A stretch of 64,000 nt of DNA from Siccirubricoccus phaeus (GCF_008360935.1 NZ_SRXO01000023.1:39105-103104); one strand, 5' to 3'. Positions 44,885-53,957 are shown, counted from the first letter of the stretch. A program made the numbers and translations. The notes: generated by a model not told the origin, from the letters alone.

Positions 44885-45907
44885 CTACAGCGTGACAACG
44901 ATCTTGCCGAAGACCTGCCGCGTCTCCAGCCGCGCCAGCGCCGCCTCGAACTGGTCGAGCGGCGCGACCGTATCCAGCACCGGCGTGATGCCCCGCGCCA
45001 TCTTGCCGAGACCATCGGCGATGTTGCGCATCGAAGCGCCGAAGCTGCCGAAGATCTTCAGCTGCCGCTGGAAGACCATCATCAGGTTGGTCTCGGCCGA
45101 AACGCCGGAGGTGCTGCCGCAGGTCACCAGCCGCCCGCCCATCCGCAGGCTCAGCAGCGAGCCGGCCCAGGTGGTGGCGCCGACATGTTCGAACACCACA
45201 TCGACGCCGCGCTTCTGCGTCACCTTGCGCGCCACGCTCTCGAACCGGTCCGTGGTGTAATTCACCACATGGTCGGCGCCGAGCGCCTTCGCCTTCGCGC
45301 ATTTCTCGTCGGAGCCGGCGGTGGCGATGACGGTGCAGCCCAGCGCCTTGGCCAGCTTCACCGCCACGGTGCCGATGCCGGAGCCCGCGGCCTGCACCAG
45401 CACCACCTCGCCCGGCTCCAGCCTGGCATTGTCGAACAGCATGTGCTCGACGGTGGAGAAGGTGATGGCGGCGCAGGCGGCCTGCTCCGCCGGGATGCCT
45501 TCCGGCACCGGCACCAGCAGGCGGGACTCCTGGTTCACCTTCTCCTGCGCGAAGCCATCGACATGGAAGCCCTTCACCCCGCGCACATTTTCGCAGAGGT
45601 TGTCGCGGCCTTCCCGGCAGGCGCGGCAAATGCCGCAGGTGAGCGCGCCATAGGGCACGGCGAGCTGGCCAAGGCGCCAGCCGGCGACGCCCTCGCCCAG
45701 CGCGATCACCTCGCCCACCGCTTCCGCGCCCACGGTCAGAGGCAGCTTCCGCTTGGCGAAGGCCATGCCGCGCCAGCCCCAGACATCGATGTGGTTGAGG
45801 CCGACGGCGCACATGCGGAGCTGCACCTCGCCCGGGCCCGGCGGCGGCGGGTCCGGGACGTCCACCAGCCGCGTGTCGCGGTCGCCGAAGAGCTGCAGGG
45901 CGCGCAT
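44885..45907 (-). CDS. Zinc-binding alcohol/quinone oxidoreductase of the acpXL cluster (AdhXL)
   Basis: 340 residues. Medium-chain dehydrogenase: GROES-like domain GEVQLRMCAVGLNHIDVWGW, Cys-rich structural zinc site TCGICRACREGRDNLCENV, and Rossmann VLVQAAGSGIGTVAVKLAKALG. It lies between fabF1 and lpxXL; in rhizobial VLCFA clusters a dehydrogenase occupies the same slot. It may form the 27-hydroxy or oxo group, but no reaction is proven. Strand and order match the cluster, though a 157-bp repeat gap precedes it. Confidence 0.85.
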   Translation of the reverse strand: MRALQLFGDRDTRLVDVPDPPPPGPGEVQLRMCAVGLNHIDVWGWRGMAFAKRKLPLTVGAEAVGEVIALGEGVAGWRLGQLAVPYGALTCGICRACREGRDNLCENVRGVKGFHVDGFAQEKVNQESRLLVPVPEGIPAEQAACAAITFSTVEHMLFDNARLEPGEVVLVQAAGSGIGTVAVKLAKALGCTVIATAGSDEKCAKAKALGADHVVNYTTDRFESVARKVTQKRGVDVVFEHVGATTWAGSLLSLRMGGRLVTCGSTSGVSAETNLMMVFQRQLKIFGSFGASMRNIADGLGKMARGITPVLDTVAPLDQFEAALARLETRQVFGKIVVTL

Positions 45908-45937
45908 CAGCAGGCCGCTCCGGTGCGAAACCTCGTT

Positions 45938-46055
45938 CCTCCCCCCGCTAGCGGGGGGAGGTCAGGAGGGGGGTGGTCGGTTGCCGTGGCCCGCAGGCCT
46001 GGCGCGGCACACCCCCACCCCAACCCTCCCCCGCCTTGCGGGGGAGGGAGAAACG
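45938..46055. repeat. Perfect palindrome and CCCCACCCC hairpin repeat
   Basis: A 24-bp perfect palindrome centred on GCTAGC at 45938-45961 (CCCCCCGCTAGCGGGGGG core). At 46005-46055 CCCCACCCCAACCCTCCCCC and CTCCCCCGC-CTT-GCGGGGGAG, a repeat with copy 1 at 44355-44400. Both lie in the fabF1-adh gap. Confidence 0.6.
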
Positions 46056-46064
46056 CCACGCCCC

Positions 46065-47342
46065 TCAAGGCGCCGCCCCCAGCACCAGGCAGACATTCTG
46101 CCCGCCAAAGCCGAAGCTGTTGGACAACACCCGTTCCACCTTCGCGTCCCGCGCCACGTTCGGCACCACATCCAGCGGAATCGCCGGGTCCGGCACCTCG
46201 TGGTTGATGGTCGGCGGCAGGCGCTGGTCGCGGATGGTCAGCAGGCTGAACGCCGCCTCCACCGCGCCGGCGGCGGAGAGCGTATGGCCGATCATCGATT
46301 TGTTGGAGGAGATCGGCGGCCCAAGGGGATTGGGATGCTCGCCGAAGACGGCGCGCATGCCGAAGGTCTCCATCTTGTCGTTCTCCGGCGTGCCGGTGCC
46401 GTGGGCGTTCACGTAGTCGATCTGCCCCGGCTCCAGCCCCGCATCGGCGATCGCGGCGCGCATGGCGCCGATGATGGCGCCGCCATCCGGGTTGGACCGG
46501 GTGCGGTGGAAGCTGTCCGCCTTCTCCCCCGCGCCGAGGATCAGCCCCAGCACCTTGGCGCCGCGCGCCCGGGCGCTCTCCAGGCTTTCCAGCACCAGCG
46601 CCGCCGCGCCCTCGCTCATCACGAAGCCGTCGCGCGCCTTCTCGAAGGGGCGGGAGGCCTTGGTGGGGTCGTCATTGCGCGCGGACAGGGCGGAGAGCAG
46701 GGAGAAGCGGATCAGCGCCTCCGGCTGCACGCTGCCCTCGGCGCCGATGCAGAGCGCCGCTTCCGCCTCGCCGCGCTGGATCGCCTCCACCCCGAGCTGG
46801 ATGGAGGAGGCGCCGGTGGCGCAGGCGGTGGTCAGCGAGATCGGCGCGCCGCGCGTGCCGAAGCGCTCCGCCAGCCTTTCGCCGACGCCGCCGAACAGGC
46901 AGCTCTCGAACAGCGCCTGCTGGCCGGTGGCGGCGGCGATCAGGGCCTTGTAGCTGCCCGGCGCCTCGCCGTTGCCCTGGCGGGCGAAGGCGATGCGGTG
47001 CGGCCATTCCACCTCCACCGGCGGCATGCCGAGGAAGAGCGGCCCGGGGAAATTCGCCTTGGCGCCGATCCCGGAAGCCGCCACCGCTTCCTCTGCCGCC
47101 AGCGCCGCCATGCGCTCGACCCGGTCGGGGGAGGTGAGGGGGTCCCGCCCCACCTCCTCCGGCAGGGTCACCTGGCCGGCGATGGTGGTGCGCAGATGCT
47201 CGGTGGGGAAGCGGGTGATGCGGCTGATGCCGGAGCGGCCGGCGAGCAGCCCGGCCCAGCTCTCCGCCACGCCGAAGCCGAGCGGGGTGACGAGGCCGAT
47301 GCCGGTGACGGCGACGATGGGGCGGCCGAGATGATCGCGCAT
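46065..47342 (-). CDS. fabF1XL: Beta-ketoacyl-ACP synthase FabF1XL
   Basis: 425 residues. Full KAS II triad: Cys174 in SLTTACATGASSIQLGVEAI, His in YVNAHGTGTPENDKMET, His in NKSMIGHTLSAAGAVEAAFS. It condenses acyl and malonyl units on AcpXL for very-long-chain fatty acid elongation. Start overlaps the stop of fabF2 by 1 bp (TGATG), so they are coupled. Confidence 0.93.
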   Translation of the reverse strand: MRDHLGRPIVAVTGIGLVTPLGFGVAESWAGLLAGRSGISRITRFPTEHLRTTIAGQVTLPEEVGRDPLTSPDRVERMAALAAEEAVAASGIGAKANFPGPLFLGMPPVEVEWPHRIAFARQGNGEAPGSYKALIAAATGQQALFESCLFGGVGERLAERFGTRGAPISLTTACATGASSIQLGVEAIQRGEAEAALCIGAEGSVQPEALIRFSLLSALSARNDDPTKASRPFEKARDGFVMSEGAAALVLESLESARARGAKVLGLILGAGEKADSFHRTRSNPDGGAIIGAMRAAIADAGLEPGQIDYVNAHGTGTPENDKMETFGMRAVFGEHPNPLGPPISSNKSMIGHTLSAAGAVEAAFSLLTIRDQRLPPTINHEVPDPAIPLDVVPNVARDAKVERVLSNSFGFGGQNVCLVLGAAP

Positions 47343-48460
47343 CAGATGGGCTCCACCAGGGCCAGCGCCTCGCCGCGCCAGACGCCGAAGCCGGTGACCA
47401 GCGCCTGCGGCGCGCCGGCCTGCACGGAGGCGGCGGCCAGAGCGAGGTTGGTCGGGAAGGCGGCTTCCACGCTGTGGCCGAGCGTCTCGGCGGTGTGCAC
47501 CACCGGGCCGTGGCCGGGCAGGCCGGCGAGGAATTCCTCCTCCGCCGCCCGGGCCGCGCCGGCGCCGCTCATGCCGGAGATCACCGCCGCGCCGGGGCGC
47601 AGGGGCAGCCGCGCGGCAAGGGCGGCGGCAGAGGCGGCGGCACTGTCCGCGCCGTGCCGGCGGGACGCGTTGGTGACGATGCCGGCCAGCTTCGCCAGCC
47701 CGGTGGCGCCGCGCGCCCGGGCATGCGCCTCGGTCTCCAGCACCAGGAAGCAGGCGGCGCCGCCCATCACCAGCCCGGCCTCGCCGCGTTCCGCCAGCCG
47801 CGCCCAGGGGCCGCGATGCAGCACGCCGGAGGCGGCGTAGAGCAGCAGCATGTCCCAGCGCCCGGCGACATAGGCGCCGCCCGCCAGCGCGATGCCGCCC
47901 CGTCCCTCGGCCAGCCGCGCCGCGGCGATGCGCACCGCATCCGCCGCCGCGCTCTCCTCCCCCATGAAGGTGCGGGAGGAGCCGGTGACGCCATGGACGA
48001 TGGAGATGTTGCCCGCCAGCAAATTGGAAAGCTGCGCGAGGAAGAGCGTCGGCCGCAGCCCGCTGGCCAGGCGTTCGTTCAGCTTCGGCCCGGCCTCTTC
48101 CGGCGGCAGCCGGGCCAGCTCGGCGGCGATCGCCTCATCCAGGCCGATGTCGCGCTCCCCGCCCCCGGCCGCGACCACCAGATGCATGTCGGCGACGAGG
48201 CCGCGCGCCGCGGCGGATTCGATGGCAAGGCCGGCAGCATAGGTGCCGAGGCGCTGCCAGGGCTCCATCTGCCGCTGGTCGCCCTTCTTCGGGATCTGCG
48301 TATCGAGGTTCAGCGGCGGCAGGGGATGCACGGGGAAGGGGGCGAAACCCGCTTCCTCCAGCACCGGGGCGCCGCCGGCGAGGACCGGGCGGTTCGCCTC
48401 CAGCCCCTCGCCGAGCGAGGTGACGAGGCCGATGCCGGTGATCCAGACGGGCTGGCTCAT
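47342..48460 (-). CDS. fabF2XL: Beta-ketoacyl synthase-like FabF2XL lacking the active cysteine
   Basis: 372 residues. Thiolase-fold KAS from [20 protein letters not shown] to [20 protein letters not shown]. At the nucleophile region it reads [17 protein letters not shown]; by eye the Cys is replaced by Gly157, like a chain-length-factor partner. The Cys-bearing FabF1XL adjoins it. A heterodimer with FabF1XL is the obvious model. ATG overlaps the fabZ stop. It is shorter than usual KAS (about 410). Confidence 0.87.
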   Translation of the reverse strand: MSQPVWITGIGLVTSLGEGLEANRPVLAGGAPVLEEAGFAPFPVHPLPPLNLDTQIPKKGDQRQMEPWQRLGTYAAGLAIESAAARGLVADMHLVVAAGGGERDIGLDEAIAAELARLPPEEAGPKLNERLASGLRPTLFLAQLSNLLAGNISIVHGVTGSSRTFMGEESAAADAVRIAAARLAEGRGGIALAGGAYVAGRWDMLLLYAASGVLHRGPWARLAERGEAGLVMGGAACFLVLETEAHARARGATGLAKLAGIVTNASRRHGADSAAASAAALAARLPLRPGAAVISGMSGAGAARAAEEEFLAGLPGHGPVVHTAETLGHSVEAAFPTNLALAAASVQAGAPQALVTGFGVWRGEALALVEPI

Positions 48461-48921
48461 GAATCCTGGTCCTTCAGCAGCCCGATCTCCCGGGCGCGGA
48501 CGCGCATCGCCTCGGCCAGCTCCGGCGCCGGGAAGTCCCGGATGCTGAACTTCATCTCCTTCACCTCCGCCACGCGGCGGCCGGCGGCGGTGATGGCGGC
48601 ATCCGTCACGGCGAAGCCCGACCCCTCATGCACCAGCTTCGCGGTGACGGTCAGGCGGGTTTCCGGCCCGACGAAGCTGCGCAATTTCACTTCCCTGGTG
48701 CCGATCAGGAAGGCCATGCGGGAAAGGTTCAGCCGGGAGAGCAGCAGGTAGCCGCCGGCCTGGGCCATGGTCTCCACCAGCAGCACGCCGGGCACCAGCG
48801 GGTGGCCGGGAAAATGGCCTTCGAAGACCGGGCTCGCCGGCGGCACCAGCGCCTCGGCGGTGATGCTCTCGGGCGCCAGCTCCAGCACCCGGTCGATCAT
48901 CTGGAAGTATTCGAGGCGCAT
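48457..48921 (-). CDS. fabZXL: 3-hydroxyacyl-ACP dehydratase FabZ-like (XL cluster)
   Basis: 154 residues from ATG at 48919-48921. Hot-dog fold with catalytic His36 and Glu50 in [20 protein letters not shown]. Dehydrates hydroxyacyl-AcpXL during elongation. It sits 29 bp downstream of acpXL and overlaps fabF2 by 4 bp. The upstream part of the open frame is the acpXL shadow. Confidence 0.93.
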   Translation of the reverse strand: MRLEYFQMIDRVLELAPESITAEALVPPASPVFEGHFPGHPLVPGVLLVETMAQAGGYLLLSRLNLSRMAFLIGTREVKLRSFVGPETRLTVTAKLVHEGSGFAVTDAAITAAGRRVAEVKEMKFSIRDFPAPELAEAMRVRAREIGLLKDQDS

Positions 48922-48950
48922 GGCGAAAGGGCGGCGCGCGGGGTGGGGCC

Positions 48951-49232
48951 TCAGCCGCCCTTGGCCGCCACCAGCTCCTCGATCCGGGCCGCCAGGTTCT
49001 GCATGACGAAATACTGCTCGGCCGGGGCGGCGCCGGAATTCACTTCCTGGGTCCAGGCCTCGACCGGGACCTTGATGCCGAATTCCTTGTCGATCGCGAA
49101 GACGATGTCGAGGAAGTCCAGGCTGTCGATGCCGAGATCCTCGATGACATGGCTCTCGGGCTTGATGTTCTCCAGCGGGACATCGCTCGTATTGGCGATG
49201 ATCTCGGCGATGCGGTCGAACGCCGATGCCAT
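48951..49232 (-). CDS. acpXL: Acyl carrier protein AcpXL
   Basis: 93 residues. Phosphopantetheine site at Ser37 in [19 protein letters not shown]; the following [16 protein letters not shown] is typical of AcpXL rather than the housekeeping AcpP. It carries the 26-30-carbon hydroxy acid of lipid A. First gene of the cluster acpXL-fabZ-fabF2-fabF1-adh-lpxXL. Preceded by GGAGAATCGCCC. Confidence 0.95.
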   Translation of the reverse strand: MASAFDRIAEIIANTSDVPLENIKPESHVIEDLGIDSLDFLDIVFAIDKEFGIKVPVEAWTQEVNSGAAPAEQYFVMQNLAARIEELVAAKGG

Positions 49233-49299
49233 GGGCGATTCTCCGGAAAGGGCAGGGGCCAGGGAGGGGGGTCTTTGGCGCGTTCCTGCCGGAATGTCC

Positions 49300-49471
49300 A
49301 GCGTGGCGAGGGGGTCCGCCCATGGCAGGCGGCGCTGCCCCCTACACCCCCGCCGGGGGGTGGACCACCCCTCGACCCCCGGTCCGAGTTTGCCGGTTCA
49401 ACCTGCCGACTCACACGGGCACTGGCGGCACTGCCGCCAACGGGCGGGGCACGGGGGCGAAGCCCCGTTCA
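49300..49471. repeat. GC-rich hairpin repeat abutting MFS stop (family B)
   Basis: CCCCGCCGGGGGGTGGACCAC, TTCAACCTGCCGACTC, TGGCGGCACTGCCGCCA and CACGGGGGCGAAGCCCCG. The minus-strand stop TGA (49469-49471) is followed at once by ACGGGGCTTCGCCCCCGTG. Confidence 0.65.
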
Positions 49472-50764
49472 CGCCACCGCCGCCACCCGCGCCGGCCTTG
49501 CCCTCGCCCCGAAGATGGCGGCCGCCGCCAGCAGGCACAGCACCCCGGAGAAGAAGAAAAAGGGCAGGTAGCTGTCATATTCCGTCCGGGTGAGGCCGGC
49601 GCCATAGGCGGCGAAGGCAGCGCCCAATTGATGCCCGGCGAAGACCCAGCCGAAGACCATGTTCGCCCGTTCCCCGAACCGGTCCACCGCCAGCTTCACC
49701 GTCGGCGGCACCGTCGCCACCCAGTCGAGCCCGTAGAAGACGGCGAAGATCGAAAGCCCGTAGAGGCTGAAATCGGAGAAGGGCAGGTAGATCAGCGACA
49801 GGCCGCGCAGCCCGTAATACCAGAAGAGCAGCCAGCGGCTGTCATACCGGTCCGAGAGCCAGCCGGAGCCGATGGTGCCCGCCACGTCGAACAGGCCGAT
49901 CATCGCCAGCACGCCGGCCGCCGCCACCGGGGCGATGCCGAAATCGCCGCAGAGCGGGATGAAATGCGTCTGGATCAGGCCGTTGGTGCTGGCGCCGCAG
50001 ACGAAGAAGGTGCCGAAGAGCAGCCAGAACACCCTGGTCTTCGCCGCATCCCGCAGGGTGACCAGGGGGGAGGCGAGCATGGCGCCGAAGGAGAGCAGCG
50101 GCGGCGGCGCAGCCACGGGGCCGGTGGCGCCAAAGGGGGCGAGGCCGATATCGGAGGGCCGGTCCCGCATCAGCGCCAGCACCGCCAGCGCCGTGGCCAG
50201 CAGCAGGGCGAGCATGAGGGAGAGGGCGCCGCGCCAGCCGATGCTCTCGGTGAGGGAGGCGAGCAGGGGCAGGAAGACGAGCTGGCCGGTGGCGCTGCTG
50301 GCGGTCAGCAGCCCCATCACCAGGCCGCGGCGCTGGGCGAACCAGCGCTGCGCCACCGTCGCGCCCAGCACCATGGCGGTGAGGCCGGTGCCGAACCCCA
50401 CCACCACGCCCCAGAGCGCCAGCAGGTGCCAGAGCCGCGTCATGAAGAAGGAGCCGAAGATGCCGGCGGCGACCAGGGTCAGGGCGAAGCTCGCCACCCG
50501 GCGTGGGCCGAAGCGGTTCAGCAGCGCGGCGGAGAAGGGAGCGAGCAGGCCGAAGAGGATCAGGCGGAGGGCGAAGCCGGCGGAGATATCCGCGGTGTCC
50601 CAGCCGAATTCCTGCTGCAGCGGGGCGATGAGCACGCCCGGCGTGCCGACCGCGCCGGCGGTGACCAGCATGGTGAGGAAGGTGACCGCTGCCACCACCC
50701 AGCCATAGTGCAGGCGGCCAGGGGTAGGTGTCTGGGCGGGCGAGCGGGCGTGGTCTGGCGGCAT
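49469..50764 (-). CDS. MFS transporter (oxalate/formate-type)
   Basis: 431 residues from ATG at 50762-50764. Twelve hydrophobic segments with HYGWVVAAVTFLTMLVTAG, the motif-A like NRFGPRRVAS, and GWLSDRYDSRWLLFWYYGLR in the second half. Similar to oxalate/formate-antiporter-like MFS of Acetobacteraceae; substrate unknown. Downstream of a MarR gene on the same strand with a palindrome between; the two are probably one regulatory unit. Confidence 0.87.
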   Translation of the reverse strand: MPPDHARSPAQTPTPGRLHYGWVVAAVTFLTMLVTAGAVGTPGVLIAPLQQEFGWDTADISAGFALRLILFGLLAPFSAALLNRFGPRRVASFALTLVAAGIFGSFFMTRLWHLLALWGVVVGFGTGLTAMVLGATVAQRWFAQRRGLVMGLLTASSATGQLVFLPLLASLTESIGWRGALSLMLALLLATALAVLALMRDRPSDIGLAPFGATGPVAAPPPLLSFGAMLASPLVTLRDAAKTRVFWLLFGTFFVCGASTNGLIQTHFIPLCGDFGIAPVAAAGVLAMIGLFDVAGTIGSGWLSDRYDSRWLLFWYYGLRGLSLIYLPFSDFSLYGLSIFAVFYGLDWVATVPPTVKLAVDRFGERANMVFGWVFAGHQLGAAFAAYGAGLTRTEYDSYLPFFFFSGVLCLLAAAAIFGARARPARVAAVA

Positions 50765-50783
50765 GGGGCGGTCCTTGAGGTTG

Positions 50784-50795
50784 GGGTATATACCC
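50784..50795. promoter_or_regulatory. GGGTATATACCC palindrome upstream of MFS gene
   Basis: Perfect 12-bp palindrome in the 53-bp gap between marR and the MFS gene. A similar GGGTATATGCGC lies at 51225-51236, just upstream of the marR start. The pair suggests that MarR controls both. Confidence 0.6.
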
Positions 50796-50817
50796 GCGCT
50801 TCCCGGCGAAAAGGTCG

Positions 50818-51219
50818 TTAAACGGCGTCCAGAACCTCCTCGAAGGCGCGGAGGCGGTCCGGGCCCAGCCGGGCTTCCAGGGTTTTCTGGCACTCGTCCC
50901 AGACCGGGATGGAGGCTTCGAGGACCGTCCGCCCGGCGGCGGAGAGGGTGACCATGGATTCCCGCTGGTCCTCCTCGCCCGGGCCGAGGGCGGCAAGGCC
51001 CTGCTTTTCCAGCACCCGGACGTTGCGCCCGATGGTGGAGCGGTCGAGCTCCGCCAGCCGGCCCAGTTCGGTCAGGCTGACGGGCTGGTGCCGCTCGATC
51101 ATCCGCAGCAGGGAATATTGCGCGATGGTGATGCCGAGCGGGGCCAGGGCCTGGTCGTAGAAGGCGTTGAGCCGGCGCGTGGCCTGGCGCAGGCGGATGC
51201 AGTAGCAGTGGGGCGACAT
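50818..51219 (-). CDS. MarR-family transcriptional regulator
   Basis: 133 residues from ATG at 51217-51219; an ATG at 51238-51240 would add seven. Winged HTH LTELGRLAELDRSTIGRNVR and wing GPGEEDQRESMVTLSAAGRT. CHCYCIRL-like N-terminus HCYCIRLRQATRRLNAFYDQ is common in this group. Likely represses the downstream MFS gene and itself. Confidence 0.88.
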   Translation of the reverse strand: MSPHCYCIRLRQATRRLNAFYDQALAPLGITIAQYSLLRMIERHQPVSLTELGRLAELDRSTIGRNVRVLEKQGLAALGPGEEDQRESMVTLSAAGRTVLEASIPVWDECQKTLEARLGPDRLRAFEEVLDAV

Positions 51220-51261
51220 GATGCGGGTATATGCGCGCATCTGCCGGGATGTCCAGCTCAG

Positions 51262-51431
51262 GGTTGCGGGCTCCGCTCCCCAACCCCGGCCCCCCTGTGA
51301 GCGGCAGGTTCCGACCCTCGGGTCTGAAAACCCGGCCGGGGTCCGGGGCCAGATCCTGGCCCCGGCTGGCGTTGGCGGCGCTGCCGCCAATGGGCAGAGC
51401 CCCTGGCGGGTCCGGGGGGAGCGCCGCCCTA
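51262..51431. repeat. GC-rich repeat abutting SDR stop (family B)
   Basis: GGGGTCCGGGGCCAGATCCTGG, GGCGGCGCTGCCGCC; the minus-strand stop TAG (51429-51431) runs into GGGCGGCGCTCCCCCC. Contains an inverted form of the AACCTGCC core. Confidence 0.55.
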
Positions 51432-52223
51432 CTTCACCCCGTATCGCGGCGCCGGCTGCCCGGTACGGGTTGCGGCGAAGAGGGCGAGGCGTGCCGCCTC
51501 CGCCTGTTCCCACAGCCCGATATCGGCCAGCGGCGGGATCGTCACCGCCTCGCCCTGGTCCAGCCCGGCCAGCGCCGCGTCCACCATGTCCTCCGTCGTC
51601 ATCACGGTCTTTGCGTCCAGGTGTGCGAGCGGCAGACCCGACTTGTCCCAGATCTCCGTCGCCGTCGCCGCCGGCAGCACCGCCTGCACCGTCACCCCGG
51701 TGCCCGCCAGCTCCTTCTGCAGGCCGCGGCTGAAATTCAGCACGAAGCCCTTGGTGCCGCTGTAGACGGCGCTGCCCGGCAGCACCTCCAGCCCCAGCAC
51801 CGAGGCGATGTTGACGATCAGCCCCCGGTTTCGCGCCAGGAAGCCCGGCAGCAGCGCCTGGGTGAGCTGGGTCAGGCTGGCGATGTTCAGCGCGATCTGG
51901 CTCAGCGAATCCGCCAGCGGCGCGGTGGCGAAGGGCGCCAGCCTGGCCAGGCCGGCATTGTTCACCAGCACCTCGATCCGCGGGTTGGCCGCCAGCGTCC
52001 TGGCGATGCGGGCCAGGTCGGCGGGGTCGGCCAGGTCGGCCACCAGGATTTCGGCCTTGCGGCCATGGGTCTCGGCGAGCCGCGCCGCCAGGGCCTGCAG
52101 CCGTTCCGCCCGGCGGGCGACCAGGATCAGGTCATGGCCGCGCGCCGCTAGGCGGTCCGCATAGACGGCGCCGATGCCGGAGGAGGCGCCGGTGACGACG
52201 GCGAGGGAGGGTTCGGTGGGCAT
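51429..52223 (-). CDS. SDR-family NAD(P)-dependent oxidoreductase
   Basis: 264 residues. Rossmann VVTGASSGIGAVYADRLAAR, NNAG, catalytic Ser-Tyr-Lys in SVLGLEVLPGSAVYSGTKGF. A classical SDR with unknown substrate. It faces a MarR gene, with TTGAGTACTCAA in the 99-bp gap, and is probably regulated by it. Confidence 0.9.
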   Translation of the reverse strand: MPTEPSLAVVTGASSGIGAVYADRLAARGHDLILVARRAERLQALAARLAETHGRKAEILVADLADPADLARIARTLAANPRIEVLVNNAGLARLAPFATAPLADSLSQIALNIASLTQLTQALLPGFLARNRGLIVNIASVLGLEVLPGSAVYSGTKGFVLNFSRGLQKELAGTGVTVQAVLPAATATEIWDKSGLPLAHLDAKTVMTTEDMVDAALAGLDQGEAVTIPPLADIGLWEQAEAARLALFAATRTGQPAPRYGVK

Positions 52224-52241
52224 GGGAAGGCTCCGGATTTA

Positions 52242-52253
52242 TTGAGTACTCAA
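52242..52253. promoter_or_regulatory. TTGAGTACTCAA operator-like palindrome
   Basis: Perfect 12-bp palindrome 18 bp upstream of the SDR start and 70 bp upstream of the MarR start. The same consensus is known for bacterial repressors of this size; target assignment is by position. Confidence 0.6.
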
Positions 52254-52322
52254 GGAATGGCCGACATTTTGGAACGGCGCCGCCTCTGGTCAATGCTAGA
52301 GGACACAACTAAATTCCGACGC

Positions 52323-52862
52323 ATGCCCCACCGCCCGGAGACCCAGCCCGATAGCGCGGAGGCGGCCTGCCCCCTCCTCCCTGGGGAGCTGGCCTGCCTG
52401 AATTCGGCGCTGCGCCGCACCACCCGCCAGCTCGGCGCCCTGTATGACGAGGCGCTGGCGCCGACCGGCCTCAAGGCCACGCAATTCGGCCTGCTGGCGC
52501 AGATCCAGCAGGCGGGGGGCGGGGAGGGCGCGCCGCTGCATGTCCTGGCGGAGCGCCTGGCGCTGCATGTCTCCGCCCTGACCCATGCCCTGCGCCCGCT
52601 GCTGCGGGACGGGCTGGTGGCGCTGCGCCCGGGGGCGGCGGACAGGCGGGTGAAGCAGGCCAGCCTGACCGCTGCCGGCCGCCGGAAGCTGGCGGAGGGG
52701 CTGCGCCTCTGGGCCATGGTGAATGGCCGGGTGGAGGCGGTCCTTGGCGGCGCCATGGCGGCGCAGCTTCGCGCCCTGGCCCGGCAGGTGGAGTCGCCGG
52801 AATTCCTCGCCGCCTACCGGGCCGCCCCGGCCCCGGAGCCGGGCTCAGCCGCCCGCGGCTGA
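52323..52862 (+). CDS. MarR-family transcriptional regulator
   Basis: 179 residues from ATG at 52323. HTH LHVLAERLALHVSALTHALR and wing GAADRRVKQASLTAAGRRKL. It begins with a 40-residue extension before CLNSALRRTTRQLGALYDEA. The start at 52242 inside the palindrome is unlikely. Divergent from SDR 51429, its likely target. Confidence 0.85.
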   Translation: MPHRPETQPDSAEAACPLLPGELACLNSALRRTTRQLGALYDEALAPTGLKATQFGLLAQIQQAGGGEGAPLHVLAERLALHVSALTHALRPLLRDGLVALRPGAADRRVKQASLTAAGRRKLAEGLRLWAMVNGRVEAVLGGAMAAQLRALARQVESPEFLAAYRAAPAPEPGSAARG

Positions 52863-52976
52863 CCTCGGGGCATGATCCGCGCCCAGCAGAAGCGCGTATC
52901 GTGCTCCAGACTGTCGTTCCGGTGCGCGATCCGCGCCTCCGGGCGTTCCGCTCCCCGGCCGTCACGCTCCAGCCCG

Positions 52977-53957
52977 TCATCTGGTCGCATCGTCCGGCGC
53001 GCCCGGCGATTCCGCCGGGCCTGAGGCTGCTCCAGCCCTCGGCGGCTTCGGGTTGCGCGCGGCGAATTCCCGCGCCGCCCAATCGAGGAAGACCCGCAGC
53101 CGCGGCGAGAGCTGCCGGCTGCGCGGATAGAGCAGCGAAACCTGCGCTGGCGGCGGCGGCGTCTCCGCCAGCACCTCCACCAGCCGCCCCGCCGCCAGAT
53201 CCGCCGCCGCGTGGAACCAGGGCACCTGCGCCAGCCCGAGGCCCAGGTGCAGCGCCGCCAGGTAGCTCTCCGTCCCGGTCACCGAGACCCGCGCCGGCAC
53301 CGCCACCTGCCGCTCCACCCCTGCCACCAGGAAGCTGGTCGGCCGCAGCGCCCCGGTGGTGAGGGAGCGGAGGCCGATGATCCGGTGTCCCGCCGCCAGC
53401 GCCGCCGGCGTCTTCGGCACCCCGAACTCCGCCAGATAGGCGGGGGCGGCGCAGGTCAGCCGGTGCAGCAGGCCGAGCCGCCGCGCCACCAGCTCGCTGT
53501 CCGGCGGCTGGCCGAAGCGCAGCACGCAATCCACCCCCTCCTGCACCGGGTCGATCCAGCGCTCCCCTTCGCTCATCGCCAGCTCGATGCCCGGATAGCG
53601 GGCGAGGAATGCCGGCAGGCCCGGCAGCAGGAAATGCCGCGCCAGGGTCCCCTGCACGTCGATGCGCAGCAGCCCGCGCGGCTCCGCGCCGCTGAGGGCG
53701 CCCTCCGCCTCCTCCAGATCCTGCAGGATGCCGAGGCAGCGGCGGTACCAGGCCTCGCCGTCCAGGGTCGGCCGCACGCTGCGGGTGGTGCGCTGGAGCA
53801 GGCGCACGCCGAGCCGTTCCTCCATCTGCCGCAGCACCGTGGTGGCGGTGGAGCGCGGCAGGCCGAGATCCTGCGCCGCCAGGGTGAAGCTCCGCCGCTC
53901 CACGATGCGGGTGAAGAGTCGCATGGCGTCGAGCCGGTCCAAGCGGCGCCCCTCCAT
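52977..53957 (-). CDS. LysR-family transcriptional regulator
   Basis: 326 residues. HTH LDRLDAMRLFTRIVERRSFT, LGLPRSTATTVLRQMEERLG. The effector domain follows; C-terminus Pro/Ala-rich. It belongs to the subgroup facing SDR or reductase genes. Divergent from 54071 with a TGTTC-N9-GAACA repeat next to its start. Confidence 0.9.
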   Translation of the reverse strand: MEGRRLDRLDAMRLFTRIVERRSFTLAAQDLGLPRSTATTVLRQMEERLGVRLLQRTTRSVRPTLDGEAWYRRCLGILQDLEEAEGALSGAEPRGLLRIDVQGTLARHFLLPGLPAFLARYPGIELAMSEGERWIDPVQEGVDCVLRFGQPPDSELVARRLGLLHRLTCAAPAYLAEFGVPKTPAALAAGHRIIGLRSLTTGALRPTSFLVAGVERQVAVPARVSVTGTESYLAALHLGLGLAQVPWFHAAADLAAGRLVEVLAETPPPPAQVSLLYPRSRQLSPRLRVFLDWAAREFAARNPKPPRAGAASGPAESPGAPDDATR

